A DNA stretch of 64,000 bases from contig CBFICS010000001.1 of NCBI GenBank assembly GCA_965661055.1, positions 124,001 to 188,000 on the forward strand, read 5' to 3'. The stretch is from CBFHSF01 sp965661055. GTDB lineage: Bacteria > Bacteroidota > Bacteroidia > Flavobacteriales > Schleiferiaceae. The notes beneath the pieces are model-generated. The model ran no database searches. It worked only from the letters and a program-made list of their open reading frames with translations, and was not told where the DNA came from. Shown piece after piece: positions 1 to 8,752 of this stretch. Each line of letters starts with the position of its first letter. Within the stretch, counting starts at the first letter, position 1. A program made the translations under genes and the position numbers.

Positions 1-1
1 A

Positions 2-577
2 AAGAATTGGGACTCTCTTTCAGACAGTGAAAAAAAAGAAAGTATTTCTGCTCTTTCAGAATCTTCAGAGGCTATGATAAATCTTGTTCAACAGGTTTTA
101 ATGTGGTCTAAGGCTAGAATTCCTTCAGAATTAGATGATAACTCAGAGGTTTCTTTGTCTCGAACAATTGATGAGGTCTTTGAGTTGTTTGCTGGTCAAG
201 CTCAACTAAAGGAAATAACCTTTGTCAATGAAATCGATAAGGAATTTGAGATAGAGGCAGATAGAAGAATCTTGCATTTAATCCTTCAAAACCTTGTGTC
301 TAACGCCATCAAATTTTCATATAACAAAGGTGAAATAACGGCAAGGACCAAAGAAAATGTGTTGGAGATTATTGATGAAGGTATTGGAATGAATAAGGAG
401 GAATTAGAAAAGTTAAACAATCCGTCTATTGCTTTTACCCGTCGAGGAACCAACAACGAAGAAGGTACGGGAGTAGGTATGACTATTGTTTATGATTTGC
501 TTCCTTCTATTGGTGCTTCTATTGAGTTTGAAAGTGAAACCAATAAAGGGACCATTACTCGCCTAATTTTCAATTAA
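2..577 (+). CDS. Sensor histidine kinase, C-terminal part (5' truncated by the window edge)
   Basis: The frame is open from base 2, so the gene begins before the window; about 191 residues are visible. They start after the phospho-accepting histidine, in the second helix of the dimerisation domain (the LMWSKARI stretch is typical of this helix), followed by a HATPase_c domain: N box LILQNLVSNAIKFS near visible residue 100, G1 box DEGIGM, G2 box GTGVGMTIV. It would phosphorylate a response regulator at the inner membrane; neither the sensory part nor a regulator is in view. It converges with nadE two bases downstream. Confidence 0.9.
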   Translation, partial: KNWDSLSDSEKKESISALSESSEAMINLVQQVLMWSKARIPSELDDNSEVSLSRTIDEVFELFAGQAQLKEITFVNEIDKEFEIEADRRILHLILQNLVSNAIKFSYNKGEITARTKENVLEIIDEGIGMNKEELEKLNNPSIAFTRRGTNNEEGTGVGMTIVYDLLPSIGASIEFESETNKGTITRLIFN

Positions 578-579
578 GG

Positions 580-1368
580 TTATTTATAGCTTTTCGGAAT
601 TTCACAGACTGGTATCGGAGTCATCTTGTGCTGATTTGCCGTGTTGAGTCTGGTGTAGATTTCAAAAACTTCAAGCTCTCTTCCAGAAAAATCATTGGCG
701 CTTTTCCCTGAATCTTTCATCTTCATGGCCCATTCTAACTCTGGATAAGAAGCCCCGATTTGATCTTCGTCACTTCTGTCATCACCCCAAAGTCCGTCAG
801 TGGGCTTTGCAGACAAAATGCTTTCTGGTACCCCAAGATACTTTCCTAACTCAAAAACTTCCGTTTTCACCAAGTCCGCAATAGGGCTTAAATCAACTCC
901 TCCATCTCCGTATTTGGTATAAAATCCAACACCAAAGTCTTCAACCTTGTTCCCAGTGCCCGCTACTAAAAATCCGCGGTTGGCCGCAAAGTAGTAAAGG
1001 GTGGTCATTCTTAGCCTTGCTCGGGTGTTCACTAGAGACATTTCAATGATGTTTGCGGTTTCAATAGTTTCATAAACCTCACACATTTTGTCAAACACTT
1101 CTGTTAATTGGACCGATAAACTAGAAACGTTGGGGTGTTTTTTTTCTAAACTCTTTATGTGCTCCCAAGCCCTGTTTACTTGTGAATCGGGCTGATGAAT
1201 GGGCATTTCAACCAAGAGGACAGGGAGTCCGGTTCTTGCCGCTAATGAAGAAGTTACTGCACTGTCAATTCCTCCTGAAACGCCAACAACAAAGCCTTTG
1301 GCTCTTGCGTTAATGGCATATTCTTTTAACCAAAGTGAAATGTGTTCAGCAACCTTTTCAGTATTCAT
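580..1368 (-). CDS. nadE: NH3-dependent NAD+ synthetase
   Basis: Last step of NAD biosynthesis in the cytosol: ATP-dependent amidation of deamido-NAD+ using ammonia. The 262-residue protein has the N-type ATP pyrophosphatase P-loop SGGIDSA at residues 31-37 and no nitrilase (glutaminase) domain, so it should use free ammonia. The ATG at 1368 begins right at the family's N-terminal helix. It is divergent from gldB with a 55-bp gap in which the promoters of the two genes would overlap (a TATCTTTA element for nadE, a TAAATTTG element for gldB). nadE beside gldB is an arrangement I recall from other flavobacteria. Confidence 0.93.
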   Translation of the reverse strand: MNTEKVAEHISLWLKEYAINARAKGFVVGVSGGIDSAVTSSLAARTGLPVLLVEMPIHQPDSQVNRAWEHIKSLEKKHPNVSSLSVQLTEVFDKMCEVYETIETANIIEMSLVNTRARLRMTTLYYFAANRGFLVAGTGNKVEDFGVGFYTKYGDGGVDLSPIADLVKTEVFELGKYLGVPESILSAKPTDGLWGDDRSDEDQIGASYPELEWAMKMKDSGKSANDFSGRELEVFEIYTRLNTANQHKMTPIPVCEIPKSYK

Positions 1369-1386
1369 ATCTTATTCTTGATTTTT

Positions 1387-1417
1387 GTGCGTTAAAGATA
1401 CCAATTCCCTAAATTTG
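1387..1417 (+). promoter_or_regulatory. Bacteroidota-type promoter of gldB
   Basis: TTTTTG ending at 1387, 22 bp spacer, then TAAATTTG at 1410-1417, which fits the TTG-N17-23-TAnnTTTG consensus. The gldB ATG is only 6 bp after the -7 element, so the transcript would start almost at the start codon. Confidence 0.6.
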
Positions 1418-1423
1418 TGCGCT

Positions 1424-2401
1424 ATGAAAAAGGCTACGCTGTTTTTAATTCTTTTTATTTCCCTTTGGTTTAGTGGATGTGATGATAATCCATTAGAAGT
1501 TGATCTGTCTTCAGTAGATAGAAAGATAGAGATAAAGCATTTTGACTTAGGGTTTTATAATTCTGATAGTTTGAATTTTAACCAAACACAGCTCAGTGAA
1601 TTAAGAGACGAGTACCCTCTTTTTTTTATGATGGGAGATCTTGAGTTTTGGCGAAATCAAAGGCAATCGTCTTCTCAATACTTGTTGTATAAAGACATTA
1701 TACTGGTATTTGGTGATTATTCTAGTTTCGATCGTGAATTTTCCTCTTTTGCTTCACACCTTTATTCTTATTACCCCAATCATCCTCTTAATTCTATCCA
1801 GACCTATATTTCTAATCTTGATTTTGAGTACCCCGTGGTCTTTGCAGACTCTGTGCTCTTTATCTCTTCAGATTTATTTCTAGGAGGGAATCATCCTGCT
1901 TACCAAATGTTACCTGACTACCTTAGGTTTCAAAGGCAGTCAAGGTTTTTGCAAAGTGTTCTTTCTGAATCGGTAATGGCTCCCTTGGTAAACAAAGATT
2001 TAAGAGATCAGTCATTAGTGAATGAGATGATTTATTGGGGAAGAGTCTATTATGCAATAAAAGCCTTAAATCCTCATCTAACAGACGATAGAATCATGCG
2101 TTTTTCAAAAGATGAATTGGCTTTTTGTTTAGAAAGTGAAGAAAGCATGTGGAGGTATTTTGTAAAACAAGAATATCTCTTCTCTCCAGATCAAGATTTA
2201 AAACGACGATTTATTGAGGTGGCACCCTTTTCAAAATTCGGTGTGACTACTGACTTGCAAACCCCAGGAAGCGTAGGTAAGTGGGTTGGCCTTCGCATCA
2301 TAGAAAGTTTTATGAAAAACAATCCAGAAACATCTTTGCGGCAACTGCTCTCTATGTCTGATGCGCAAGAAATTTTTAAGAAATCAAAATACAAACCATG
2401 A
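1424..2401 (+). CDS. gldB: Gliding motility lipoprotein GldB
   Basis: About 325 residues starting MKKATLF, with a lipoprotein signal peptide and a lipobox ending in Cys19 (WFSGC). The body matches the GldB family pattern (KIEIKHFDLGFY near the start, PLFFMMGD, and a C-terminal section ending with the SMSDAQEIFKKSKYKP type of tail). GldB is required for gliding in Flavobacterium and is a periplasm-facing lipoprotein of unknown biochemistry. An upstream in-frame ATG exists at 1385, but it lies before the -7 promoter element and lengthens the protein ahead of a clean signal peptide, so 1424 is preferred. It overlaps gldC by 4 bp. Confidence 0.9.
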   Translation: MKKATLFLILFISLWFSGCDDNPLEVDLSSVDRKIEIKHFDLGFYNSDSLNFNQTQLSELRDEYPLFFMMGDLEFWRNQRQSSSQYLLYKDIILVFGDYSSFDREFSSFASHLYSYYPNHPLNSIQTYISNLDFEYPVVFADSVLFISSDLFLGGNHPAYQMLPDYLRFQRQSRFLQSVLSESVMAPLVNKDLRDQSLVNEMIYWGRVYYAIKALNPHLTDDRIMRFSKDELAFCLESEESMWRYFVKQEYLFSPDQDLKRRFIEVAPFSKFGVTTDLQTPGSVGKWVGLRIIESFMKNNPETSLRQLLSMSDAQEIFKKSKYKP

Positions 2402-2748
2402 GTTCAAAGAAAATACATCAATCAGAAATCTCTATTAAGGTAGGTTTAGATGAAAACAAGGTTCCAGAAAAAATTCATTGGGATGCTTCAGACGGTGGAG
2501 TAAATAATGAGCCTGCTTCTGCTTTTATGTTGTCAGTTTGGGATGAGAGAACCCAAGATACGTTGAGGATAGATTTGTGGACCAAAGAAATGAGAATGGA
2601 TGATATGAAAAAGTTTTATCACCAAACTCTCCTATCTATGGCAGATTCTTTTGAAAGGGCCACTAATGAAAAAGAAATGGCCCTTGATATGAAAGATTTT
2701 GCTCGCTATTTCGCTGAAAAGCTGGAATTGATTGAAAAGAAAAAATAG
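2398..2748 (+). CDS. gldC: Gliding motility protein GldC
   Basis: A 116-residue soluble protein with no signal peptide. It has the typical GldC pattern: I-KVGLDENKVPEKIHWDA near the start, SVWDERTQDTLRIDLWTKEM in the middle and a C-terminal amphipathic helix. GldC enhances gliding in Flavobacterium johnsoniae but is not essential; its biochemical role is unknown. Its ATG overlaps the gldB stop (ATGA), which implies translational coupling. It converges with engB, whose stop codon is 4 bp away, so the two transcripts probably run into each other; I see no terminator between them. Confidence 0.92.
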   Translation: MSSKKIHQSEISIKVGLDENKVPEKIHWDASDGGVNNEPASAFMLSVWDERTQDTLRIDLWTKEMRMDDMKKFYHQTLLSMADSFERATNEKEMALDMKDFARYFAEKLELIEKKK

Positions 2749-2752
2749 AAAA

Positions 2753-3415
2753 CTAAAACAGTTTTCTAATTTCCCCTCCTAATTGGTCGTTTAGGTTTTC
2801 TATGTAATTTAGAATGTCTAAACGGCCAATTCTGCTTTCTGATGAGGTTACAAAGGTTTGAGGCATTTGCTCCCAAGTCTGTAACATTTTCTTCTTGTAT
2901 TTTGAAGTGTTCTTGTTTAATTCGTTTGAACTGATTTTGTCAATCTTGGTAAAAACGATTGAAAAAGGAATCCCGTTTTCCCCTAACCACTGCATGAACT
3001 CTAAATCAATTTTCTGTGGTTCATGTCTAGAATCAATCAGTACAAAGAGGTTGACCAAGTTTTTCCTTTCTAAAATGTATCGGGTGATTAGTTGCTGAAA
3101 AGATTTTTTCGCAGACTTTGAAGTTTTTGCGTATCCATATCCTGGCAGGTCAACTAAGTACCACCTGTCATCCATTTTGAAATGATTGATGAGCTGGGTT
3201 TTTCCAGGTTTGCTGGATGTCTTTGCCATGTCCTTCTTCTCAGCAATGTGGTTGATTAACGACGACTTCCCAACGTTAGATCTTCCGATAAATGCGTATT
3301 CAGGAATGGGCTCTTGTGGACATTTGTCTACACGGGTGTTAGAAACTAGAAATTCAGCTTTCACTACAAATAATTTCTGTAAAAGTACGGCTTTTATCTT
3401 CCGAGGAAAATTCAT
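2753..3415 (-). CDS. engB: Ribosome biogenesis GTPase EngB/YsxC
   Basis: TrmE-Era-EngA-EngB family GTPase needed for late assembly of the large ribosomal subunit. The G1 loop GRSNVGKS lies at residues 44-51, followed by TSSKPGKTQ (G2), DLPGYG (G3) and FTKIDK (G4). At 220 residues it is slightly longer than usual. Homologues normally begin around KAEFLVSNT, so a GTG at 3366 could be the real start instead of the ATG at 3415; the sequence does not settle it. It is divergent from the dcw operon. Confidence 0.92.
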   Translation of the reverse strand: MNFPRKIKAVLLQKLFVVKAEFLVSNTRVDKCPQEPIPEYAFIGRSNVGKSSLINHIAEKKDMAKTSSKPGKTQLINHFKMDDRWYLVDLPGYGYAKTSKSAKKSFQQLITRYILERKNLVNLFVLIDSRHEPQKIDLEFMQWLGENGIPFSIVFTKIDKISSNELNKNTSKYKKKMLQTWEQMPQTFVTSSESRIGRLDILNYIENLNDQLGGEIRKLF

Positions 3416-3539
3416 TTTCTATCTAGTTAATAAAACTATTCTCCACTTTTTACCACTAAAGGTTAATTTCAATTTTTTCTTGTATTTATAGGTGTTAAGG
3501 GAAATTTATTTACCTTTCGCCCGTTCATTGAACCTATAG

Positions 3540-3591
3540 GTTATCAAAAGTTATCAACAAAGTGGTAATTGGTGGGTTTTTGTGGAGAGAT
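3540..3591 (+). promoter_or_regulatory. Phased repeat array upstream of mraZ (probable MraZ operator)
   Basis: Three direct repeats GTGGT, GTGGG and GTGGA start at 3562, 3572 and 3582, a strict 10-bp period that matches the known MraZ operator architecture (short TGGG/GTGG repeats with 5-nt spacers upstream of mraZ). Just upstream, GTTATCAA occurs at 3540 and again at 3550, also 10 bp apart. The array lies 42-93 bp before the mraZ start and adjoins a -7-like element TATCTTTG at 3597-3604. The inferred role is autoregulation of the dcw operon. Confidence 0.7.
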
Positions 3592-3596
3592 AATTT

Positions 3597-3604
3597 TATC
3601 TTTG
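3597..3604 (+). promoter_or_regulatory. -7 promoter element of the dcw operon
   Basis: TATCTTTG fits the Bacteroidota -7 consensus TAnnTTTG. The nearest TTG upstream (3580-3582) is only 14 bp away and overlaps the last GTGG repeat, so a bound MraZ would cover the -33 region. The -33 assignment is weak. Confidence 0.45.
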
Positions 3605-3632
3605 AATCAATCAGTAATAAAAAGCTAATCAA

Positions 3633-4106
3633 TTGAATTTGATAGGAGTACATGAGTGTAAAATGGATGCTAAGGGGCGAGCGCTTCTGCCATCTGCGCT
3701 AAAAAAGCAATTGCTTTCAGCGTTAGAGGGTGGGTTTGTCTTAAAGCGTAGCGTTTTCAGTCCTTGCTTGGAGTTGTATCCAATGCAAGAATGGAATCGT
3801 GTCATGGCTCGTGTAAACAAACTCAATCGATTTGTGAAAAAGAATAACGACTTCGTCAGAATGTTTATGGCGGGGGTTAAACTGATTGATATGGATGCTA
3901 ATGGTCGAATTCAAATTCCAAAAGATTTGGTTTCGTATGCAGGGGTGTCCTCGTCTTTAGTGTTAAGTGCAACCGGAAGTGTAATTGAGATTTGGGATAA
4001 GACGGCTTATGAAAGCGCTGTAAATCCTGAAGAATTAGATTTTGGTCAATTAGCAGAAGATGTAATGGGTGAAATTTCCGATCTCTCAAGCAATGAATTA
4101 TCATGA
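3633..4106 (+). CDS. mraZ: Transcriptional regulator / division protein MraZ
   Basis: First gene of the dcw cluster; 157 residues with two SpoVT/AbrB-like halves, each carrying the MraZ signature: DAKGRALLP at residues 11-19 and DANGRIQIP in the second half. MraZ oligomerises into rings and binds GTGG-type repeats to control its own operon. The start is TTG at 3633, giving MNLIGVHECKMDAKGR, the expected N terminus; no ATG would give a full-length protein. It overlaps rsmH by 14 bp. Confidence 0.93.
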   Translation: MNLIGVHECKMDAKGRALLPSALKKQLLSALEGGFVLKRSVFSPCLELYPMQEWNRVMARVNKLNRFVKKNNDFVRMFMAGVKLIDMDANGRIQIPKDLVSYAGVSSSLVLSATGSVIEIWDKTAYESAVNPEELDFGQLAEDVMGEISDLSSNELS

Positions 4107-5007
4107 ACCCGTACTGTTTAAAGAATCTCTTGATGGTTTAAATATTAAGCCAAACGGGATCTATGTTGACGTCACCTTTGGAGGTGGTGGTCATAGTCGT
4201 GGAATATTAGAAAGGCTCAATGAAGACGGGAAGCTTTTTGCGTTTGATCAAGATCCTGATGCTCTGGCTAATGTTCCCGAGAATTCCAACTTCACTTTGG
4301 TGGCTCAAAATTTTAGATACTTGAAAAAGTATCTAAGGTTGTATGGTGTAACTAAAATTGACGGTCTTCTGGCAGATTTAGGGGTGTCTTCTCATCAATT
4401 TGATGAGGGCGAAAGAGGTTTCTCGACCCGATTTGACGGTCCCTTGGATATGAGGATGAATCCTTCAAGCGAACTCTCTGCACGACAAGTCCTCAATGAA
4501 TATACTATTGAGAATCTTGCGAGAATCTTTAGAAGCTATGGTGAGTTTAAAAATCCGATGAATCTAGCTAGAAAGATTGATGTGGCTAGGTCGCTAGGAG
4601 AAATGGAAACTACCAAGCAGCTAGCTGACATTGTGGTTTCAATGGCTCCTTATCAAAAGAGAAATAAATTTTTAGCCCAGGTTTTTCAGGCGTTGAGAAT
4701 AGAGGTTAATCAAGAGCTAGATGCTCTAAAAGAAATGCTGACCCAAGCCTCAGAATTATTGAGTCCTGAAGGTAGGTTGGTGGTTATTTCTTATCACTCT
4801 CTAGAGGATAGGCTGGTGAAAAATTTCATCAGAGAGGGGTTGTTCGATGGACAAGCAGAAAAAGATTTCTTCGGAAATAAATTGACGCCATTGAAGATCA
4901 TTACTCGCAAGCCTATTGTGCCTAGTGAGGAAGAGCTGGTTGAGAACACACGTTCTAGAAGTGCAAAATTGAGGATTGGAGAAAAGAAGGATGAGCAAAA
5001 AGGATAA
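4093..5007 (+). CDS. rsmH: 16S rRNA (cytosine(1402)-N(4))-methyltransferase RsmH
   Basis: SAM-dependent methyltransferase (formerly MraW) that modifies C1402 in the ribosomal P site. It begins MNYHEPVLFKESL, the standard family start, so the ATG at 4093 is chosen over an in-frame ATG at 4069. The SAM-binding DVTFGGGGHSRGIL, the ADLGVSSHQFD motif and the C-terminal SYHSLEDRLVKNF motif are all present, and the 304-residue length is normal. It sits inside the dcw operon, overlapping mraZ upstream and ftsL downstream. Confidence 0.95.
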   Translation: MNYHEPVLFKESLDGLNIKPNGIYVDVTFGGGGHSRGILERLNEDGKLFAFDQDPDALANVPENSNFTLVAQNFRYLKKYLRLYGVTKIDGLLADLGVSSHQFDEGERGFSTRFDGPLDMRMNPSSELSARQVLNEYTIENLARIFRSYGEFKNPMNLARKIDVARSLGEMETTKQLADIVVSMAPYQKRNKFLAQVFQALRIEVNQELDALKEMLTQASELLSPEGRLVVISYHSLEDRLVKNFIREGLFDGQAEKDFFGNKLTPLKIITRKPIVPSEEELVENTRSRSAKLRIGEKKDEQKG

Positions 5008-5326
5008 TAAAAAGAATGCAGAATGGGCAAAGTATCTCATCGGTACTTTTTTGCTTAGAGAGCTATGGGTGAAAAATTTACCCTTTGTGCTCTATCTGCT
5101 GTTTTTGTCTATTGTGGCTATCAATGCGGCTCATAAAGCGGAAAGAAAGGTTCATGAGATTGCAAAGCTTTCGAATAAACACAAGGAGTTAAAGTCTGAA
5201 TACATAGAGACGAAATCACTGCTTATGCAGATGAGTTCTGAGACAAAGGTGATAGAGAAAGCTAAAGATTTGGGGCTTCAGCAAAATGCTCAGCCTCCTA
5301 AAAGAATAGTGGTTAATAATGACTGA
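4991..5326 (+). CDS. ftsL: FtsL-like cell division membrane protein
   Basis: About 111 residues: a lysine-rich cytoplasmic head, one membrane helix (LPFVLYLLFLSIVAINAA, roughly residues 32-49), then a periplasmic coiled coil rich in E/K heptads. This architecture and its place between rsmH and ftsI are those of FtsL, the scaffold of the FtsQLB complex that activates septal synthesis. Sequence similarity in this family is low, so the assignment rests on topology and synteny. The start at 4991 follows a purine-rich GAAAAGAAGG; an ATG at 4976 is possible. Confidence 0.78.
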   Translation: MSKKDNKKNAEWAKYLIGTFLLRELWVKNLPFVLYLLFLSIVAINAAHKAERKVHEIAKLSNKHKELKSEYIETKSLLMQMSSETKVIEKAKDLGLQQNAQPPKRIVVNND

Positions 5327-7289
5327 GGAAAAGAAATATAAAAATTCAATAAGGCTTTTAGTCCTAGCGGGTGCTGCGGTTCTTGTCGCAGTATTCATTG
5401 GGGCAAAACTCGTATTGACTTATGTTTCTGAAGGTCCTGAGTTAAGAGCAAAGGCAGAAAGAGAGGTGTTAAAGCGCGTAGTGGTAAAAGCTGATCGTGG
5501 TAATATCTACTCTTCCGATGGAAAATTGCTGGCTACCTCTATGCCTATGTATGATTTGTACATGGATCCAACAACGGCATCGGATGAAGCATTTAATTCT
5601 GGTATTGTTCAACTATCACACAACTTGGAAAGAGTGTTTCCCAAGAGAAACTTTGGGCAATGGCGTGATTTCTTGAAAAACGCAAGGTCTTCAGGAGACC
5701 GATTTGTGACCCTAGGTAGTAGTGTGACTTTTACTCAACTTCAAAAGATAAAAGAGTGGCCCATTTTTGAACTCGGAAAGTTCAAAGGAGGGTTGATTTA
5801 TGAATCTAGGTCTTTTAGAAAAATGCCTCTCGGAAAATTGGCAGAGAGAACCATTGGGTATGATGGGGATAGAAATCAAGCGGGACTAGAAGGTGCGTTT
5901 AGTTCTTTTTTAAAGGGTAGCGACGGACGTAGAATGAAGCAAAAGATTTCAAATTCTAACTGGAAGCCTTTAAATGATGCCTCAGAAATTGAGCCGGAGA
6001 ATGGTTACGATCTTGTGACCACTATTGATACTAGAATTCAAGATGTGGCTCACAGGGCTCTGTTGGCTCAATTAGAAAAGTATGAAGCTGACCATGGTTC
6101 AGTGATTGTCATGGAGGTGAAAACCGGACATGTAAAAGCAATCTCTAACCTGGGCAGAACGGAAGAGGGTAAGTATTACGAAAAAAGAAATTACGCTATT
6201 TGGGAAACTACTGAGCCTGGGTCTACCTTCAAACTAGCTTCTCTTATGGTGGCTCTTGAAGATGGCGTGGTAGATACTTCAGATATGGTAGATACCGAAA
6301 ATGGAATTTACACCATCTATAACAAAAAGGTTAAAGACAGTAATGTCAAATACGGAAAGGGCGGATATGGCGTAATCAATGTGGCTGAGGCTTTTAGGAA
6401 ATCATCAAACGTGGGGATTGTAAAAGCCATTTATCCGCATTATAAAAACAACGAGAAGGAATTTATTGATAGGCTCTATCAAATTGGACTTAACCAAAAA
6501 CTAGGGGTAGAAATAAAGGGCGAAGGCCAGCCAAAAATTCCTACGCCTTCTGACCAGAATTGGTCGGGTATTTCACTTCCGTGGATTTCTTTTGGGTATG
6601 AAATTTCTATGACTCCTATGCAAGTTCTTGCTCTCTATAATGCGGTTGCTAACAATGGAGTGATGGTGAAACCCATCTTGGTAGAATCTATTCAGAATCA
6701 AGGGGAAGCCATAGAGGTAATGGAAACTGAAATTTTGAATCCAGCCATCTGTTCAAAATCTACCGTTGAGAAACTGCAAGCCTTGTTAAAAGGTGTGGTA
6801 GATAAAGGTACGGCCAAAAACATTCAAACCGATGTGTATACCATGGCTGGGAAAACAGGGACCTGTCAGTTGAATTATTGGAAAGCTTCAAGAGAGTATC
6901 AAGCGTCATTTGCAGGATATTTTCCCGCTGAAAATCCGCAGTATTCATGTATTGTGGTTGTGAATAAGCCAAATCCTGACAAAGGGTATTACGGTTCTAC
7001 CGTGGCGGCTCCGGTATTTAGAGCCATTGCAGATGAGGTCTATTTATATACTCCAGAAAATATAGAAGTGAACTACGACGCGGAGGAAGTTCCTCCTCCA
7101 AATATTGCAATTCAAGTAGATAATGTACTTCCTGACTTAACCGGTCTAGCTCCACAAGAAGTGATTCCGTTGCTTGAAAATAAAGGGTTTAAAGTTCAGG
7201 TTTCAGGGGCGGGAAATGTGGTTAAACAGTTTCCGAAAGCAGGAACGGCTCTTAAACCCAATCAACTCATAATAGTAAAACTAGGATGA
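5319..7289 (+). CDS. ftsI: Septal peptidoglycan transpeptidase (penicillin-binding protein, FtsI type, with PASTA domain)
   Basis: 656 residues: N-terminal membrane anchor (about 12-34), PBP dimerisation domain, transpeptidase domain and one C-terminal PASTA domain (about 595-655). The catalytic motifs are intact: STFK at 302-305 (nucleophile Ser302), SSN at 362-364 and KTG at 512-514. It cross-links septal peptidoglycan with FtsW. A PASTA domain is common in FtsI of Bacteroidota. It overlaps ftsL by 8 bp and murE by 4 bp (ATGA). Confidence 0.95.
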   Translation: MTEEKKYKNSIRLLVLAGAAVLVAVFIGAKLVLTYVSEGPELRAKAEREVLKRVVVKADRGNIYSSDGKLLATSMPMYDLYMDPTTASDEAFNSGIVQLSHNLERVFPKRNFGQWRDFLKNARSSGDRFVTLGSSVTFTQLQKIKEWPIFELGKFKGGLIYESRSFRKMPLGKLAERTIGYDGDRNQAGLEGAFSSFLKGSDGRRMKQKISNSNWKPLNDASEIEPENGYDLVTTIDTRIQDVAHRALLAQLEKYEADHGSVIVMEVKTGHVKAISNLGRTEEGKYYEKRNYAIWETTEPGSTFKLASLMVALEDGVVDTSDMVDTENGIYTIYNKKVKDSNVKYGKGGYGVINVAEAFRKSSNVGIVKAIYPHYKNNEKEFIDRLYQIGLNQKLGVEIKGEGQPKIPTPSDQNWSGISLPWISFGYEISMTPMQVLALYNAVANNGVMVKPILVESIQNQGEAIEVMETEILNPAICSKSTVEKLQALLKGVVDKGTAKNIQTDVYTMAGKTGTCQLNYWKASREYQASFAGYFPAENPQYSCIVVVNKPNPDKGYYGSTVAAPVFRAIADEVYLYTPENIEVNYDAEEVPPPNIAIQVDNVLPDLTGLAPQEVIPLLENKGFKVQVSGAGNVVKQFPKAGTALKPNQLIIVKLG

Positions 7290-8752
7290 AGTTATTAAAA
7301 GATATATTGTACGGTGTTTCTCTAGATGAAGTGGTTGGCAATACGCATATGGCCATTTCAAATATAGAGTTCGACTCTAGAAAGATTCAAAGGGGAAGCT
7401 TGTTTGTTGCCTTGTCTGGTTCAGTAGTAGACGGTCATGACTTTATTGATGCTTCTATTGAAAAAGGTGCCATTGCAGTAATTTGTGAAACTATTCCAGA
7501 AGGGGTTAACCAAAATGTTACCTACCTAATAGTAGAAGATTCACATCGTGCTTTGGGTATCGCAGCAGCAAACTTTTATGATCACCCTAGTGAAAAGCTA
7601 AAGGTTGTAGGAATTACTGGGACCAATGGTAAAACCACGGTTGCCACTACATTGTATGAATTGTTTCAATCGCAAAACATTTCAACTGGACTTATTTCTA
7701 CAGTAAGGAATAAGGTGCAAAGAGAAACCCTAGAAGCTACTCACACCACTCCAGATGCGATAACCATTCAAAGGTTGTTGAGGCAAATGGTTGATAAGGG
7801 GTGTAAGTATGTCTTTATGGAAGTTTCTTCCCATGGACTTCACCAAAAAAGAGTAGCCGGTCTTAAGTTCTCTGGGGCTGTGTTTACTAACATTTCTCTG
7901 GATCACCTAGACTATCATAAAACCTTTAAAGAGTACATAGCGGCCAAGAAACTTTTGTTTGATCACCTTCCGTCAAACGCATTTGCATTAGTCAATGTAG
8001 ATGACAAGAACGGCAGAATAATGGTTCAAAATACCAAGGCTAAAGTTTATTCATACGCTTTAAAAACCGAAGCTGACTACAAGGCGAAAATCCTTGAAAA
8101 CCAATTTACGGGATTGCTATTAAAAATTAATGACCAAGAGTTTTGGTCTAGAATGGTCGGACCGTTTAATGCCTATAATCTAGCGGCTGTCTTTGGTGTA
8201 GCTGACTTGCTAAGGCAAGAGGCGCTTCAAACCATGACGGTGTTGAGTACCCTTGGTGCTGTAGAAGGAAGGTTTCAGACCGTGCAAGACAAGAAGTCTA
8301 CCATTCACGGTATTGTCGATTATGCACATACTCCTGATGCTTTAGACAATGTTCTCAAAACCATTGGGCAAATCAGGACTCAGAATGAAAAATTAATCAC
8401 TGTCGTGGGATGTGGAGGGGATAGAGATAATTCCAAAAGACCCTTGATGGCGCAGATTGCCAGTGAGCTAAGCGACCAAGTGATTTTAACGTCAGATAAC
8501 CCAAGAACAGAAGATCCAGAGCTGATTATTGAGCAAATGGAAGCGGGTGTTGAGGCTCAAAACAAACGTAAATGTCTGTCTATTGTCAACCGAAAGGAGG
8601 CCATTAGAACAGCCGTTAGAATGGCTTCGCCCGGTGATATTATTCTCGTGGCTGGAAAAGGCCATGAAAAATACCAAGACATCAATGGGGTAAAGCACCC
8701 ATTTGATGATGTAGAGATATTACAAACAGAACTGAACCAAATCCAAGCGTAA
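7286..8752 (+). CDS. murE: UDP-MurNAc-L-Ala-D-Glu:meso-diaminopimelate ligase
   Basis: Cytoplasmic Mur ligase that adds the third stem-peptide residue. The ATP-binding TGTNGKTT is at residues 111-118, and the amino-acid selector DNPR at 404-407 is diagnostic for meso-diaminopimelate rather than lysine. The 488-residue length is normal. It is translationally coupled to ftsI upstream (ATGA), and its stop shares one base with the mraY start (TAATG). Confidence 0.96.
   Translation: MKLLKDILYGVSLDEVVGNTHMAISNIEFDSRKIQRGSLFVALSGSVVDGHDFIDASIEKGAIAVICETIPEGVNQNVTYLIVEDSHRALGIAAANFYDHPSEKLKVVGITGTNGKTTVATTLYELFQSQNISTGLISTVRNKVQRETLEATHTTPDAITIQRLLRQMVDKGCKYVFMEVSSHGLHQKRVAGLKFSGAVFTNISLDHLDYHKTFKEYIAAKKLLFDHLPSNAFALVNVDDKNGRIMVQNTKAKVYSYALKTEADYKAKILENQFTGLLLKINDQEFWSRMVGPFNAYNLAAVFGVADLLRQEALQTMTVLSTLGAVEGRFQTVQDKKSTIHGIVDYAHTPDALDNVLKTIGQIRTQNEKLITVVGCGGDRDNSKRPLMAQIASELSDQVILTSDNPRTEDPELIIEQMEAGVEAQNKRKCLSIVNRKEAIRTAVRMASPGDIILVAGKGHEKYQDINGVKHPFDDVEILQTELNQIQA

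Noticed and set aside
3541..3559. A replication-origin-like DnaA box cluster upstream of mraZ
   Set aside because: Only two imperfect TTATCAA motifs are present, with no further boxes, AT-rich unwinding region or dnaA/dnaN genes. Kept only as a possible second regulatory motif.
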